NCBI RefSeq assembly: GCF_000378305.1
Contig: NZ_KB899540.1
Location: 435,953-499,952 of the forward strand
DNA from: Thioalkalivibrio sp. ALJ12
Lineage (GTDB): Bacteria > Pseudomonadota > Gammaproteobacteria > Ectothiorhodospirales > Ectothiorhodospiraceae
DNA length: 64,000 nucleotides
Direction of reading: 5' to 3'
The number at the start of each line of letters is the position of its first letter. Position 1 is the first letter of the stretch. Shown piece by piece: positions 22,931-31,424 of the stretch. The position numbers and the translations under genes are program-made. The notes beneath the pieces were generated by a model, which worked only from the letters and a program-made list of their open reading frames with translations, was not told the DNA's origin and did not search any database.

Positions 22931-25771
22931 ATGACTCAAACCGACCTAGACGACCGATTCCTGCCCAAGGACAAGGAACTGCGCGCCCGCGTGCGCCTGT
23001 TCGGCGAACTGCTGGGTAACGTAATCCGCAAGCTGGAAGGCCAGACCGTATTCGACGCAGTGGAAAAGCTCCGCCGCGGTTTCGTGAGCCTGCGCAAGGA
23101 CGAAGATCCCCAGCTGCGCCAGCGTCTGATGGCGGACATCACCCACTTCGACGCGACCCTGACCGAACGCGTGATCCGCGCGTTCAGCATCTACTTCAGC
23201 CTGGTCAACATCGCCGAGGAAGACCTGTTCTACCGCTGGCGGCGCGCGCAGGTCTCCAGCGGCGAGCCGCTGTGGACCGGCTCGTTCGACCAGACGCTGC
23301 GCGAATTGCACAACGAGGGTGTGACCGCCGCCGAACTGGAACGCCTGCTCGCGGAACTGCACTACCAGCCGGTATTCACCGCGCACCCCACCGAGGCCCG
23401 TCGCCGGACCACGATGGAGAACCAGCGCCGCGTGTTCGAGACAGCCGACCGGCTCAACCAGCCCGAGCTGGGCGAGGAAGAACGCCGCCTGATCATCGAG
23501 GAGCTGGAGACCCAGATCCAGCTGCTGTGGCGCACCAACGAGGTGCGGGTGAAAAAGCCGCAGGTCCAGGACGAGATCAAGTACGGGTTGTTCTATTTCG
23601 AGGAGAGCCTGTTCGAGGCAATACCGCTGTCCTACCGCTTCCTGGAGAAGGCGATCCGGCGCATCTACGGGGTACACCCAGACGGCAGCCTGCCCGTGCG
23701 CATCCCGGCCTTTCTGCACTTCGGCTCCTGGATTGGCGGTGACCGTGACGGTAACCCGAACGTCACCCCGGAAGTCACCGAACTGGCCTGCCGCCTGGCG
23801 ATGGAGCAGGTCCTGCGCGAGTACATCAAGCGGGTCAATCACCTGCGCAATGTCCTCACCCATTCAGCCTATATGTGCCAGCCGTCGCAGGAATTCCTCG
23901 ACAGCCTGGACGCCGACAGCAACATCGCCAACGCCGTGTTCCACGGCGCCTCCGACCGTTTCGAGAGCGAACCGTACCGGCGCAAGCTGTACATCATGCG
24001 CTACCGCCTGCGCGAGACGCTGGAGACGGTCTGCCGGCGCATCCAGGGCGAGGCGGCCGTGCTGCCGACCAACAGCGCCTACGCCGACGCCAATGCCTTT
24101 CTGCAGGACCTGAACCTGATCCGCGACTCGCTGATCAGCCATGGCGACCGCAACATCGCCTCCGGCGCGCTGACCGACCTGATCCGTCTGGTCGAGACCT
24201 GCGGCTTCCACCTGCATCACCTGGACGTGCGCCAGGAGTCCACGGTCCACAGCGAGGCCATCGCCCAGCTGCTGCAGCAACTGGCACCGGAGGTCAACTA
24301 CAACACGCTGGACGAGTCCGGCCGCCAGAAGGTCCTGAGCGACCTGATCGCGGCACCATCGCTGGCCGATCTGAATCGCGAGGCCCTCGACGAGGGCGCA
24401 CTGGAGACCCTGCGCGTATTCGAGGTCATCCAGTCGATGCGCCGCGAGATCGGTCCGGATGGCATCGGCACCTACGTGATCTCGATGACCCACGCCGCCT
24501 CGCATGTGCTGGAGGTCCTGCTGCTGGGCCGCCTGACGGGGCTGGCCGGCGAGGACGAGAACGGCGAGCCGTTCTGCCACCTGCGCATCTCGCCGTTGTT
24601 CGAGACCATTGAGGACTTGCTGCATGTCGAGGACGTGCTGGAAGGCCTGCTGTCCAACCCGGTCTATGCCCGCCTGTTGTCCGCCTCCGGCAACGTCCAG
24701 GACGTAATGCTCGGCTACTCCGACTCCTGCAAGGATGGCGGCATCCTCGCCTCCAGCTGGAACCTCTACGAGGCGCAGAAGAAGATCGTCGGGATCACCG
24801 ACCGCTTTGGCGTGCGCTGCCAGCTGTTCCACGGGCGCGGTGGTACCGTGGGCCGCGGCGGCGGCCCGACCCATGAATCTATCCTCGCCCAGCCCCCGGC
24901 CACCGTGCAGGGGCGGATCAAGTTCACCGAGCAGGGCGAGGTGCTGTCGTACAAGTATTCCAACGCAGAGACGGCGGTCTACGAACTGGGCATGGGGGCG
25001 ACCGGTCTGATGCTCGCCTCGCGCAGCCTGATCCGCACGGCACGCCAGGACCGTGACGAATACCGCGACACGATGGGCGAGCTGGCCCGTGCTGGCGAGG
25101 ATGCCTACCGCGACCTGATCGACCGCACGCCGGGGATTCTCGACTACTTCTACGAGATTACCCCGGTGCAGGAGATCGGTTTCCTGAATATCGGTTCGCG
25201 CCCCTCCCACCGGCGCAAGACGGATCGTTCCAAGAGCTCGATCCGGGCGATCCCCTGGGTGTTCGGCTGGGCACAGTCGCGCCATACCCTGCCCGCCTGG
25301 TACGGGATCGGATCGGCCCTGGAACAGTGGCGAGGCGAGGACCCGGCACGCCTGGAACAGCTGCAGCGGATGTACCAGGAGTGGCCATTCTTCCGTTCTC
25401 TGCTGTCGAACTGCCAGATGGCCCTGACCAAGGCGGACATGCGCACCGCGGCCGAGTACGCACGTCTTTGCAGCGACCCGGAGCTGGCCGAACGGCTGTA
25501 CTCGCGCGTGCGCGAGGAGCACACACGCACGGTCAACGAGGTCCTGCGCGTGGCCCGGCTGGACCGACTGATGGACGAGACACCGCTGTTGGCGCGCTCG
25601 CTGCAGCGGCGCAACCCGTATCTGGACCCGCTCAACAGCATCCAGATCCACCTGCTGCGCGAGTCGCGCCAGTTCGACGCCGAAGCCGACGACGACGCGG
25701 ACAACCCCTGGCTTTCGCCGCTGCTGCGCTCGATCAACGCGATCGCCGCAGGGATGCGCAACACCGGCTAG
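22931..25771 (+). CDS. ppc: Phosphoenolpyruvate carboxylase
   Basis: Ppc makes oxaloacetate from PEP and bicarbonate, refilling the TCA cycle; in an autotroph it is a main anaplerotic route. The 946 residues show the catalytic His in VFTAHPTEARRRT near 155, DRDGNPNVTPEV near 275, GYSDSCKDGGILASSW near 600, the Gly-rich FHGRGGTVGRGGGP near 640 and the C-terminal MRNTG, which contributes to the allosteric and active-site region. The ATG at 22931 follows AGAAGGG; a GTG at 22913 is in frame but inside the leader palindrome. Confidence 0.97.
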   Translation: MTQTDLDDRFLPKDKELRARVRLFGELLGNVIRKLEGQTVFDAVEKLRRGFVSLRKDEDPQLRQRLMADITHFDATLTERVIRAFSIYFSLVNIAEEDLFYRWRRAQVSSGEPLWTGSFDQTLRELHNEGVTAAELERLLAELHYQPVFTAHPTEARRRTTMENQRRVFETADRLNQPELGEEERRLIIEELETQIQLLWRTNEVRVKKPQVQDEIKYGLFYFEESLFEAIPLSYRFLEKAIRRIYGVHPDGSLPVRIPAFLHFGSWIGGDRDGNPNVTPEVTELACRLAMEQVLREYIKRVNHLRNVLTHSAYMCQPSQEFLDSLDADSNIANAVFHGASDRFESEPYRRKLYIMRYRLRETLETVCRRIQGEAAVLPTNSAYADANAFLQDLNLIRDSLISHGDRNIASGALTDLIRLVETCGFHLHHLDVRQESTVHSEAIAQLLQQLAPEVNYNTLDESGRQKVLSDLIAAPSLADLNREALDEGALETLRVFEVIQSMRREIGPDGIGTYVISMTHAASHVLEVLLLGRLTGLAGEDENGEPFCHLRISPLFETIEDLLHVEDVLEGLLSNPVYARLLSASGNVQDVMLGYSDSCKDGGILASSWNLYEAQKKIVGITDRFGVRCQLFHGRGGTVGRGGGPTHESILAQPPATVQGRIKFTEQGEVLSYKYSNAETAVYELGMGATGLMLASRSLIRTARQDRDEYRDTMGELARAGEDAYRDLIDRTPGILDYFYEITPVQEIGFLNIGSRPSHRRKTDRSKSSIRAIPWVFGWAQSRHTLPAWYGIGSALEQWRGEDPARLEQLQRMYQEWPFFRSLLSNCQMALTKADMRTAAEYARLCSDPELAERLYSRVREEHTRTVNEVLRVARLDRLMDETPLLARSLQRRNPYLDPLNSIQIHLLRESRQFDAEADDDADNPWLSPLLRSINAIAAGMRNTG

Positions 25772-25776
25772 CCGTA

Positions 25777-25807
25777 CGCCCCCCAGGCTTCCGGACCCGA
25801 GGGGGCG
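25777..25807. terminator. GC-rich hairpin after ppc
   Basis: A 7-bp stem CGCCCCC/GGGGGCG around a 17-base loop starts six bases after the ppc stop codon. No T-run follows, so it is a terminator candidate only by position and stem strength. Confidence 0.35.
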
Positions 25808-25837
25808 GTGGGCACCTCCTTGCGTTAGAATCGCGGC

Positions 25838-26119
25838 ATGCGCCTGCTGCTGCTCATCGTTGCCATCGTCGCTGTCTTTCTGGCGGTCCGCACCCTGGTG
25901 CGCTCCACCAGCGCGCGCAAGGAGTCCGTCTCGCGTGACGCCCGCCCCGACCGCCTGAAGGAAGGCGGCGCGGTGATCCGTTGCGCCTATTGTGGCGTAC
26001 ACGTCCCGGAGGCCGAGGCCTACCGCGATGGCGATCGCCTCTACTGCTCCCCGCAACACGCCGAGATCGACCGCAACCGGCAGAATACCGGGCCCGGTTC
26101 CGACTCGGGCGCCGACTGA
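25838..26119 (+). CDS. PP0621 family small membrane-anchored zinc-ribbon protein
   Basis: The 93 residues have one N-terminal membrane helix (2-18), a linker, then a Cys cluster IRCAYCGVHVPEAEAY with the later YCSPQHAEI: CxxC and C..H, a likely zinc ribbon or treble clef. This matches the PP0621 family of uncharacterised proteobacterial proteins. It is 21 bases upstream of pilS on the same strand and likely cotranscribed. Function is unknown; the context offers only a loose tie to the PilSR sensor. Confidence 0.8.
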   Translation: MRLLLLIVAIVAVFLAVRTLVRSTSARKESVSRDARPDRLKEGGAVIRCAYCGVHVPEAEAYRDGDRLYCSPQHAEIDRNRQNTGPGSDSGAD

Positions 26120-26140
26120 TCCAGCGGGAGGTCGGCATCC

Positions 26141-27790
26141 ATGGGGGGGCCCATCGCGCTTGATGCCGACACGCGCCGCTCGGCCTGGCTGTTCGCGCTC
26201 TACCGCGTCTTTGTTGCCAGCGTCCTGCTGATCCTGGGGCTGGTACCCGAGAGCCCCGTGGGGCTGCACGCCGCGGCCCCGGAGATGTATCCGGCACTCG
26301 CCGGCGGCTATCTGGTCTTTGCGCTGTTCGTCGCGGCGATGACCTGGCGCCCTGCCCGCGACCCCCGCACGACCAGCCTGGCGGCCCTGGCGCTGCTGGG
26401 CGGGATTGGCGACACCATCAGCCTGGTCGCGCTGGTCCTGGTCGCAGGCGGCGTGGGCACCGGCATCGGCCTGTTGCTGATCCCCGCGGTGGTGGCCGCC
26501 ACCCTGCTCTCCGGCGGACGGCTGAGCCTGTCGCTGGCCGCCGTCGCTACCCTGGGTCTGCTCACGGCCGAGGCGGCGGCGATCTTCCTGCTGGACCAGG
26601 ACGGCTCGGGCCTGAGCCAGGCCGGACTGCTCGGCGCCACGCTCTTCGCCGCCGGGCTACTCGCCCGGCATGTCGCGCGCCGCGCAGGGGCGACCCGCGC
26701 CCAGGTCGAGCGTCAGGAAGAAGACCTGGCCAACCTCGCCGAGCTCAACGCCCAGATCATCGCGCGCATGAGCGCCGGCGTCATCGCGGTCGACCCGGAT
26801 GGCGAGATCCGTTCGATCAACGAGGCCGCGCGCCGGCTGCTCCCGCCCCGCCCCGGCCGCCAGCTGGCCGAGATCTCGCCGGCGCTGGCGCAGCGGGTCG
26901 AACAATGGCAAAGCACAGGGATGCGCACGGACACGCAGCAGCTGCCGGGGGATCGTGACCAGCCCGCCCTGCAGGTCCGCCTGACCCCTCTGGGCGATCG
27001 CGGGACGCTGCTGATCCTCGAGGATCTCGCGGAGATCCAGCGCCAGGCACAGGCCAGCAAGCTGCAGGCGCTCGGCCGCCTGACCGCGAGTATCGCCCAC
27101 GAGATCCGCAACCCGCTGGGCGCGATCAGCCACAGTGCCCAGCTGCTCGCCGAGTCTCCACAGCTGACCCGACCCGACCAGCGCCTGCTGACCATCATCA
27201 ACAAGCAGAGCAAGCGCGTGAACGAGCTAATCTCCAACGTGCTGAGCCTGTCGCGACGCGATACCGGACAACGCGAGCGACTGAACCTGCAGGAATTTCT
27301 CGACCGTTTCGTCGACGAGTTCTGTGGCGCCCTGCAGATCCCGCGCGTCGCGCTGCACGCCAGGATCGAACCGTATGACTCCGAAGTGCTGTTCGACCCC
27401 TCGCAGCTGAATCAGGTCCTCTGGAACCTTTGCACCAACGCCCGCATACACGGGGGCCACGACCAGCCGGGCTCACCGCCGATTGTGCTGCGTGGCGGCG
27501 CCGGCCAGGTGGCACGCGTTGTCAGTCTCGATGTCCTCGACGCAGGACCCGGCATTGCGCCGGACCAGCGCTCCGACCTGTTCGAACCGTTCGTCTCGAG
27601 CAGCGGCGGGGGCTCCGGGCTGGGCCTGTACATCTCGCGCATGTTGTGCGAGAACAACGGAGCAACCCTGGAGTACGTCAGCACACCCACCGGCGGATGC
27701 TTCCGCATCCTGTTCGCCCCGACCGAAACAGTCGCGGGCAAAAGCAGCACGGAAGCATCGTCAACGGAGACCGCGAGGGAACGCGCATGA
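26141..27790 (+). CDS. pilS: PilS-type sensor histidine kinase
   Basis: PilS is the membrane kinase that, in Pseudomonas, senses pilin levels and phosphorylates PilR. The 549 residues have about six N-terminal membrane helices (15-180), a PAS-like region (about 200-300), then the histidine-kinase core: phosphoacceptor His 320 in ASIAHEIRNPLG, N box NLCTNARIHGG near 430, G1 DAGPGIAPD near 467 and G2 GSGLGLYISRML near 490. It overlaps pilR by four bases (ATGA). The call to PilS rather than another NtrB-like kinase rests on membrane topology and the directly linked sigma-54 activator. Confidence 0.9.
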   Translation: MGGPIALDADTRRSAWLFALYRVFVASVLLILGLVPESPVGLHAAAPEMYPALAGGYLVFALFVAAMTWRPARDPRTTSLAALALLGGIGDTISLVALVLVAGGVGTGIGLLLIPAVVAATLLSGGRLSLSLAAVATLGLLTAEAAAIFLLDQDGSGLSQAGLLGATLFAAGLLARHVARRAGATRAQVERQEEDLANLAELNAQIIARMSAGVIAVDPDGEIRSINEAARRLLPPRPGRQLAEISPALAQRVEQWQSTGMRTDTQQLPGDRDQPALQVRLTPLGDRGTLLILEDLAEIQRQAQASKLQALGRLTASIAHEIRNPLGAISHSAQLLAESPQLTRPDQRLLTIINKQSKRVNELISNVLSLSRRDTGQRERLNLQEFLDRFVDEFCGALQIPRVALHARIEPYDSEVLFDPSQLNQVLWNLCTNARIHGGHDQPGSPPIVLRGGAGQVARVVSLDVLDAGPGIAPDQRSDLFEPFVSSSGGGSGLGLYISRMLCENNGATLEYVSTPTGGCFRILFAPTETVAGKSSTEASSTETARERA

Positions 27791-29211
27791 GCATTCGCCA
27801 CGTCCTGGTCGTGGACGACGAACCGGACATCTGCGAACTCCTCGAGATCACCCTCTCCCGCATGGGGATCGAGGCCACCACAACCGAACGCCTGAACGGG
27901 GCGCGCGAACTGCTCGCCCAGCAGGATTTCGACCTCTGCCTGACCGACATGCGCCTGCCGGATGGCGACGGGCTGGATCTGGTGCGCCACATCCAGGGCC
28001 AGCGCCCGGACCTGCCTGTGGCCGTGATCACCGCCCACGGGAGCGTGGACACCGCCGTCCAGGCCCTGAAGCTGGGCGCATTCGACTTTGTCAGCAAGCC
28101 GGTGGACCTGCAGCAGCTGCGCGAGCTTATCGACACCGCACTGCGAATGGAACCCGCTCCAGACCTGCCCGGGACACTGAATGCCGGCACGGTCCTGGAC
28201 GCCGATACCACCCGCACCGACAGCCCCTTGCTCGGACAGGCACCACCGATGCAGACCCTGCGCGCGACGATCCAGAAACTGGCGCGCAGCCAGGCGCCGG
28301 TGTTCATCCGTGGCGAGTCCGGCTCCGGCAAGGAGCTGGTGGCACGCGAGATCCATCGCCTGGGGCCGCGCAGCGATCGCCCGTTCGTCCCGGTCAATTG
28401 CGGGGCGATCCCCGGCGAGTTGATGGAGAGCGAGTTCTTCGGCCACCGCAAGGGGGCCTTCACCGGGGCCACGCAGGATCACACCGGGCTGTTCCAGGCC
28501 GCCAGCGGCGGGACGCTGTTTCTCGACGAGGTCGCCGACCTGCCACTGCCCATGCAGGTCAAGCTGCTGCGTGCAATCCAGGAGCGCGCGATCAAGCCCG
28601 TGGGGGGCACGCGCGAGATCCCGGTGGACGTGCGCCTGCTGTCGGCCACGCACCACGACCTGGAGCGCGCGGTGGCCGAGGGGCGCTTCCGTCAGGATCT
28701 CTACTACCGCCTGAACGTGATCGAACTGAAGGTCCCCGCCCTGCGGGAACGACGCGAGGACATCCCTCTGCTCGCCCAGTGCGTGCTGGCCCGGATCAGC
28801 GAGCAGTGGGGTACCGAGCCACTGGAACTGGCGCCGGACGCGCTCGAGGCCCTGGCCCGGCATCCCTTCCCGGGGAACGTGCGCGAACTGGAGAACATCC
28901 TCGAACGCGCGGCCACCCTCAGCGAGGGCCCCACGATTCAAGCCGACAGCATTGACCTACCCCGTTCCGCACATGGCGAACCCTTGCCATCGGCCGAGGC
29001 CCCGGGCTTTGTCCCCCCCCCGCCCCGGCGCGAGATACCGACGGCAACGGCGGACGACGTCGCCCTGGACCAGCGCCTGGCCGAGCAGGAACGCCAGGCC
29101 ATCGCCACGGCGCTGCAGCAGACCGGCGGCAACCGCACGGCGGCGGCGCGCCTGCTCGGGCTCAGCTTTCGCCAGCTGCGCTACCGGCTCAAGAAGCTCG
29201 GGATCGAGTAA
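27787..29211 (+). CDS. pilR: PilR-type sigma-54-dependent response regulator
   Basis: The receiver domain (1-120) has the phosphoacceptor Asp 54 in CLTDMRLPDGDG and Lys 104 in FVSKPVD. The AAA+ domain has Walker A GESGSGKE (176-183), the sigma-54 contact loop GAFTGA (223-228) and GGTLFLDEVADLP (Walker B). A Fis-type helix-turn-helix ends the protein (QTGGNRTAAARLLGLSFRQL). In Pseudomonas PilR activates pilA with RpoN; no pilin gene lies in this window, so its targets are elsewhere. It converges on maf, leaving only ten bases between stops. Confidence 0.93.
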   Translation: MSIRHVLVVDDEPDICELLEITLSRMGIEATTTERLNGARELLAQQDFDLCLTDMRLPDGDGLDLVRHIQGQRPDLPVAVITAHGSVDTAVQALKLGAFDFVSKPVDLQQLRELIDTALRMEPAPDLPGTLNAGTVLDADTTRTDSPLLGQAPPMQTLRATIQKLARSQAPVFIRGESGSGKELVAREIHRLGPRSDRPFVPVNCGAIPGELMESEFFGHRKGAFTGATQDHTGLFQAASGGTLFLDEVADLPLPMQVKLLRAIQERAIKPVGGTREIPVDVRLLSATHHDLERAVAEGRFRQDLYYRLNVIELKVPALRERREDIPLLAQCVLARISEQWGTEPLELAPDALEALARHPFPGNVRELENILERAATLSEGPTIQADSIDLPRSAHGEPLPSAEAPGFVPPPPRREIPTATADDVALDQRLAEQERQAIATALQQTGGNRTAAARLLGLSFRQLRYRLKKLGIE

Positions 29212-29221
29212 AAGGGACAGA

Positions 29222-29815
29222 TCAGGCGCGGCGCGGCGGCGGGTCTGGGATCGCCGCCAGCCACTGCTCCAGTTCGAACAGCGGAAGCCCCACCACGTTG
29301 GTGTAGGACCCGGCAATCCACTCGACAAAGGCGGCACCGCGCCCCTGGATCGCGTAGGCCCCGGCCTTGCCGCGCGGCTCGCCCGTCGCCCAGTAACGCT
29401 CGATGTCGGATGGCGTCAGCGGCCGCATGCGCACGCGGGTCGTCACGGTGCATGCCCGCATGGATTCACCGGGCCGGCAAAGGGCCATGCCGGAGACCAC
29501 CCGGTGCTCACCGCCGGAGAGGCGTTGCAGCATGGACTCGGCATCGGCGAAATCCACGGGCTTTCCCAGGGCCTCGTCGCCCAGCGCGACCACGGTATCC
29601 GCGGCCAGCACCCACTGCCCCGGGATGCCGCGCTCGAGGGCCACCTCCGCCTTGGCGATGGCGAGGCGCTCGACCAGCGCCTCCGGGGACTCGCCCGGTA
29701 GCGGGGTCTCGTCCACGTCCATCGGGGCCACCTCGAAGACGAGCTGGACCTGCTCCAGCAGTTCGCGCCGGCGCGGGGAGGCGGAAGCCAGCAGCAGCGG
29801 ATGCGCCACGGGCAT
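29222..29815 (-). CDS. maf: Maf/YhdE-type nucleotide pyrophosphatase
   Basis: Maf proteins hydrolyse non-canonical or dTTP/UTP-type nucleoside triphosphates; in E. coli YhdE acts on dTTP and UTP. The 197 residues show LASASPRRRELLEQ at 9-22, DVDETPLPGESPEALVERL near 36, the catalytic-Asp region VLAADTVVALGDEALGKP near 75 and GAYAIQGRGAAFV with GSYTNVVGLPL, the pattern of the YhdE branch. Its ATG shares one base with the rlmH stop (TGATG), so translation is probably coupled. It is the last gene of the long minus-strand run from leuS. Confidence 0.93.
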   Translation of the reverse strand: MPVAHPLLLASASPRRRELLEQVQLVFEVAPMDVDETPLPGESPEALVERLAIAKAEVALERGIPGQWVLAADTVVALGDEALGKPVDFADAESMLQRLSGGEHRVVSGMALCRPGESMRACTVTTRVRMRPLTPSDIERYWATGEPRGKAGAYAIQGRGAAFVEWIAGSYTNVVGLPLFELEQWLAAIPDPPPRRA

Positions 29816-30285
29816 CACGCGCGGTGGTAGGGGTGGTTGTTCAGCAGCGACCAGGCGCGGTAGAGCTGCTCGGCGACCAGCACCCGCACCAGCATGTGCG
29901 GGAAGGTCAGCGGCGACAGCGACCAGGCCCATTCCGCACGGGCGCGCACGGCCTCATCCAGCCCCGCGGCCCCGCCGATCACCAGCGCGACATCGCGTCC
30001 GTCCTGCTGCCAGTCGGCCAGGCGCCGCGCGACGCCCTTGGTGTCCACGCCCTTGCCGCGCTCGTCCAGCAGGATCACGCGGGCGCCCTCGGGGATGGCC
30101 TTCAGCAGGATCTCGCCCTCGCGCCGCAGCAGCGTGGCCGTATCCATGGACTTGGCCCCGGAGGGGCCGGCCAGGGCCTGCAGGTTCAGGTTCAGCTCAC
30201 GCGGCAGGCGACCGGCGTACTCGTCGAACCCGGCCGCCACCCAGTCGGGCATGCACTTGCCGATCGCGATCAGGTCCAGGCGCAT
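29815..30285 (-). CDS. rlmH: 23S rRNA pseudouridine-1915 N3-methyltransferase RlmH
   Basis: RlmH methylates pseudouridine 1915 in helix 69 of mature 70S ribosomes; it is a small SPOUT dimer. The 156 residues (155 in E. coli) contain LLDERGKGVDTKGVARRL near 73, the SAM-binding knot LVIGGAAGLDEAVRARAEW near 101 and the C-terminal PHMLVRVLVAEQLYRAWSLL with NNHPYHR, all hallmark segments. It lies 15 bases after rsfS, the conserved rsfS-rlmH order. Confidence 0.96.
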   Translation of the reverse strand: MRLDLIAIGKCMPDWVAAGFDEYAGRLPRELNLNLQALAGPSGAKSMDTATLLRREGEILLKAIPEGARVILLDERGKGVDTKGVARRLADWQQDGRDVALVIGGAAGLDEAVRARAEWAWSLSPLTFPHMLVRVLVAEQLYRAWSLLNNHPYHRA

Positions 30286-30300
30286 GGCGGCGCGCGGCGG

Positions 30301-30693
30301 TCAGCCGCGCAGGCGGCGGACGCGCTCCAGGCTGGGGTCTTCCGGGGCGGCCTTTTCGGTATCCGCGGCCTCCTCGGCCAGCCAGAGCTTTTCCAGATTG
30401 TAGAAGTCGCGGGTCTCCGGGAGCATCACGTGGACGATCACGTCGTTCAGGTCCACCAGCACCCACTCCTGGCTCTCCTGGCCCTCGACCCCCAGCGGCT
30501 GGATACCGGCCTTCTTCGCCTCGAGCGCGACCGATTCGGCGGCCGACTGCACATGCCGCCCGGAGGTCCCGGAGGCGATCACCATGAAGTCGGCCAGTGT
30601 GGTCTTGCCGCGCACATCGATGGTGCGGATGTTCTGCGCCTTGATGTCTTCCAGCGCGGTAGTCACGAGTTCAAGCAGTTGTTCGCTGTTCAT
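30301..30693 (-). CDS. rsfS: Ribosome silencing factor RsfS
   Basis: RsfS binds uL14 (rplN is also in this window) and blocks joining of the subunits during starvation. The 130 residues carry the family core: ALEDIKAQNIRTIDVRGKT, DFMVIASGTSGRHVQSAAES, EGQESQEWVLVDLNDVIVHV and the closing YNLEKLW. A tail of about 23 residues extends past the conserved core. The ATG at 30693 has no clear ribosome site, so coupling to nadD, whose stop is seven bases upstream, is likely. The nadD-rsfS-rlmH order is conserved. Confidence 0.94.
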   Translation of the reverse strand: MNSEQLLELVTTALEDIKAQNIRTIDVRGKTTLADFMVIASGTSGRHVQSAAESVALEAKKAGIQPLGVEGQESQEWVLVDLNDVIVHVMLPETRDFYNLEKLWLAEEAADTEKAAPEDPSLERVRRLRG

Positions 30694-30700
30694 TTGTCGA

Positions 30701-31351
30701 TCAGGTTCCGTGATGTCGTTGGGCCCCGGCCCGGTACAGGCCGTGGTCCTGAATGTAGCGGTTGACGGCCCCGGGGAGCAGAAAGCGCGGGCTGCGCCCG
30801 GCAAGCAGTTCGTCGCGGATGGCCGTGGCGGAGATATCGAGCTGGGTCACCGGCTGGAAGTACACCCGGCCCGCCGGGCTGGAGCGCAAAGCGGCCGGAT
30901 CATGGGTGGCCGCGTTGCCCAGCCACCCGCCCAGTTCCTGCGAGGCGGGACTGCCCGGGCGGTGCGAAACCACGATATGGGCCAGCTCGAACAGCTGTTC
31001 CCAGCGGTTCCACGACGGCAGGCCGGCGAAGGCGTCCATGCCCATGATCAGCACCAGCGGGGCATCCGGCCCCAGCTCCTCGCGGAAGCTGAGCAGGGTA
31101 TCGACCGTGTAGGAGGGCCCTTCGCGGTCCAGTTCGCGGCGGTCGGCCACGAAGCCCGGCACGTCCGCGATGGCACTCTCCACCATAGCCAGCCGATCGT
31201 CGCTGCCGGTGCCCGGGCTCGCGCGGTGTGGCGGGACATGACAGGGGATGAAATGTACCCGCTCCAGCCCCAGGTGCTGCTGGATCTCCAGGGCCGGCCG
31301 CAGGTGGCCGAAGTGGATCGGGTCGAAGGTGCCGCCGAGAATCCCGATCAC
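30701..31351 (-). CDS. nadD: Nicotinate-nucleotide adenylyltransferase NadD
   Basis: NadD adenylylates nicotinate mononucleotide to NaAD in NAD synthesis. The 216-residue protein has the nucleotidyltransferase signature GGTFDPIHFGHLRPA at 6-20, the RRELDREGPSYTVDTLL segment near 71 and the ISATAIR motif near 173 (counterpart of ISxTxxR). The start is GTG. Between it and upstream proA lies a 69-base gap that includes a short repeat also seen after ybeL. Confidence 0.95.
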   Translation of the reverse strand: MIGILGGTFDPIHFGHLRPALEIQQHLGLERVHFIPCHVPPHRASPGTGSDDRLAMVESAIADVPGFVADRRELDREGPSYTVDTLLSFREELGPDAPLVLIMGMDAFAGLPSWNRWEQLFELAHIVVSHRPGSPASQELGGWLGNAATHDPAALRSSPAGRVYFQPVTQLDISATAIRDELLAGRSPRFLLPGAVNRYIQDHGLYRAGAQRHHGT

Positions 31352-31391
31352 GCGGGAATCGCCCCAGGGAGACGCTGATCCAATCGCGCGC

Positions 31392-31424
31392 AGAAGATCA
31401 CTCCCAAACCCGGCAGGCTCCTAG
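31392..31424. repeat. Short repeat at the proA stop codon
   Basis: This 33-base stretch matches 38591-38623 at about 25 of 33 positions, sharing the cores GATCA-TCCCA and AGGCTC-TAG on the plus strand. Here it begins at the proA stop codon and extends into the proA-nadD gap. Two copies are too few to define a family from this window alone. Confidence 0.35.

Noticed and set aside
25826..25831. TAGAAT as a promoter for the PP0621-family gene
   Set aside because: It is only six bases before the start codon and no -35 element is seen; chance match is likely.
23864..26269. 801-codon frame antisense to ppc and the PP0621-family gene
   Set aside because: Shadow of ppc; no features of a real protein.
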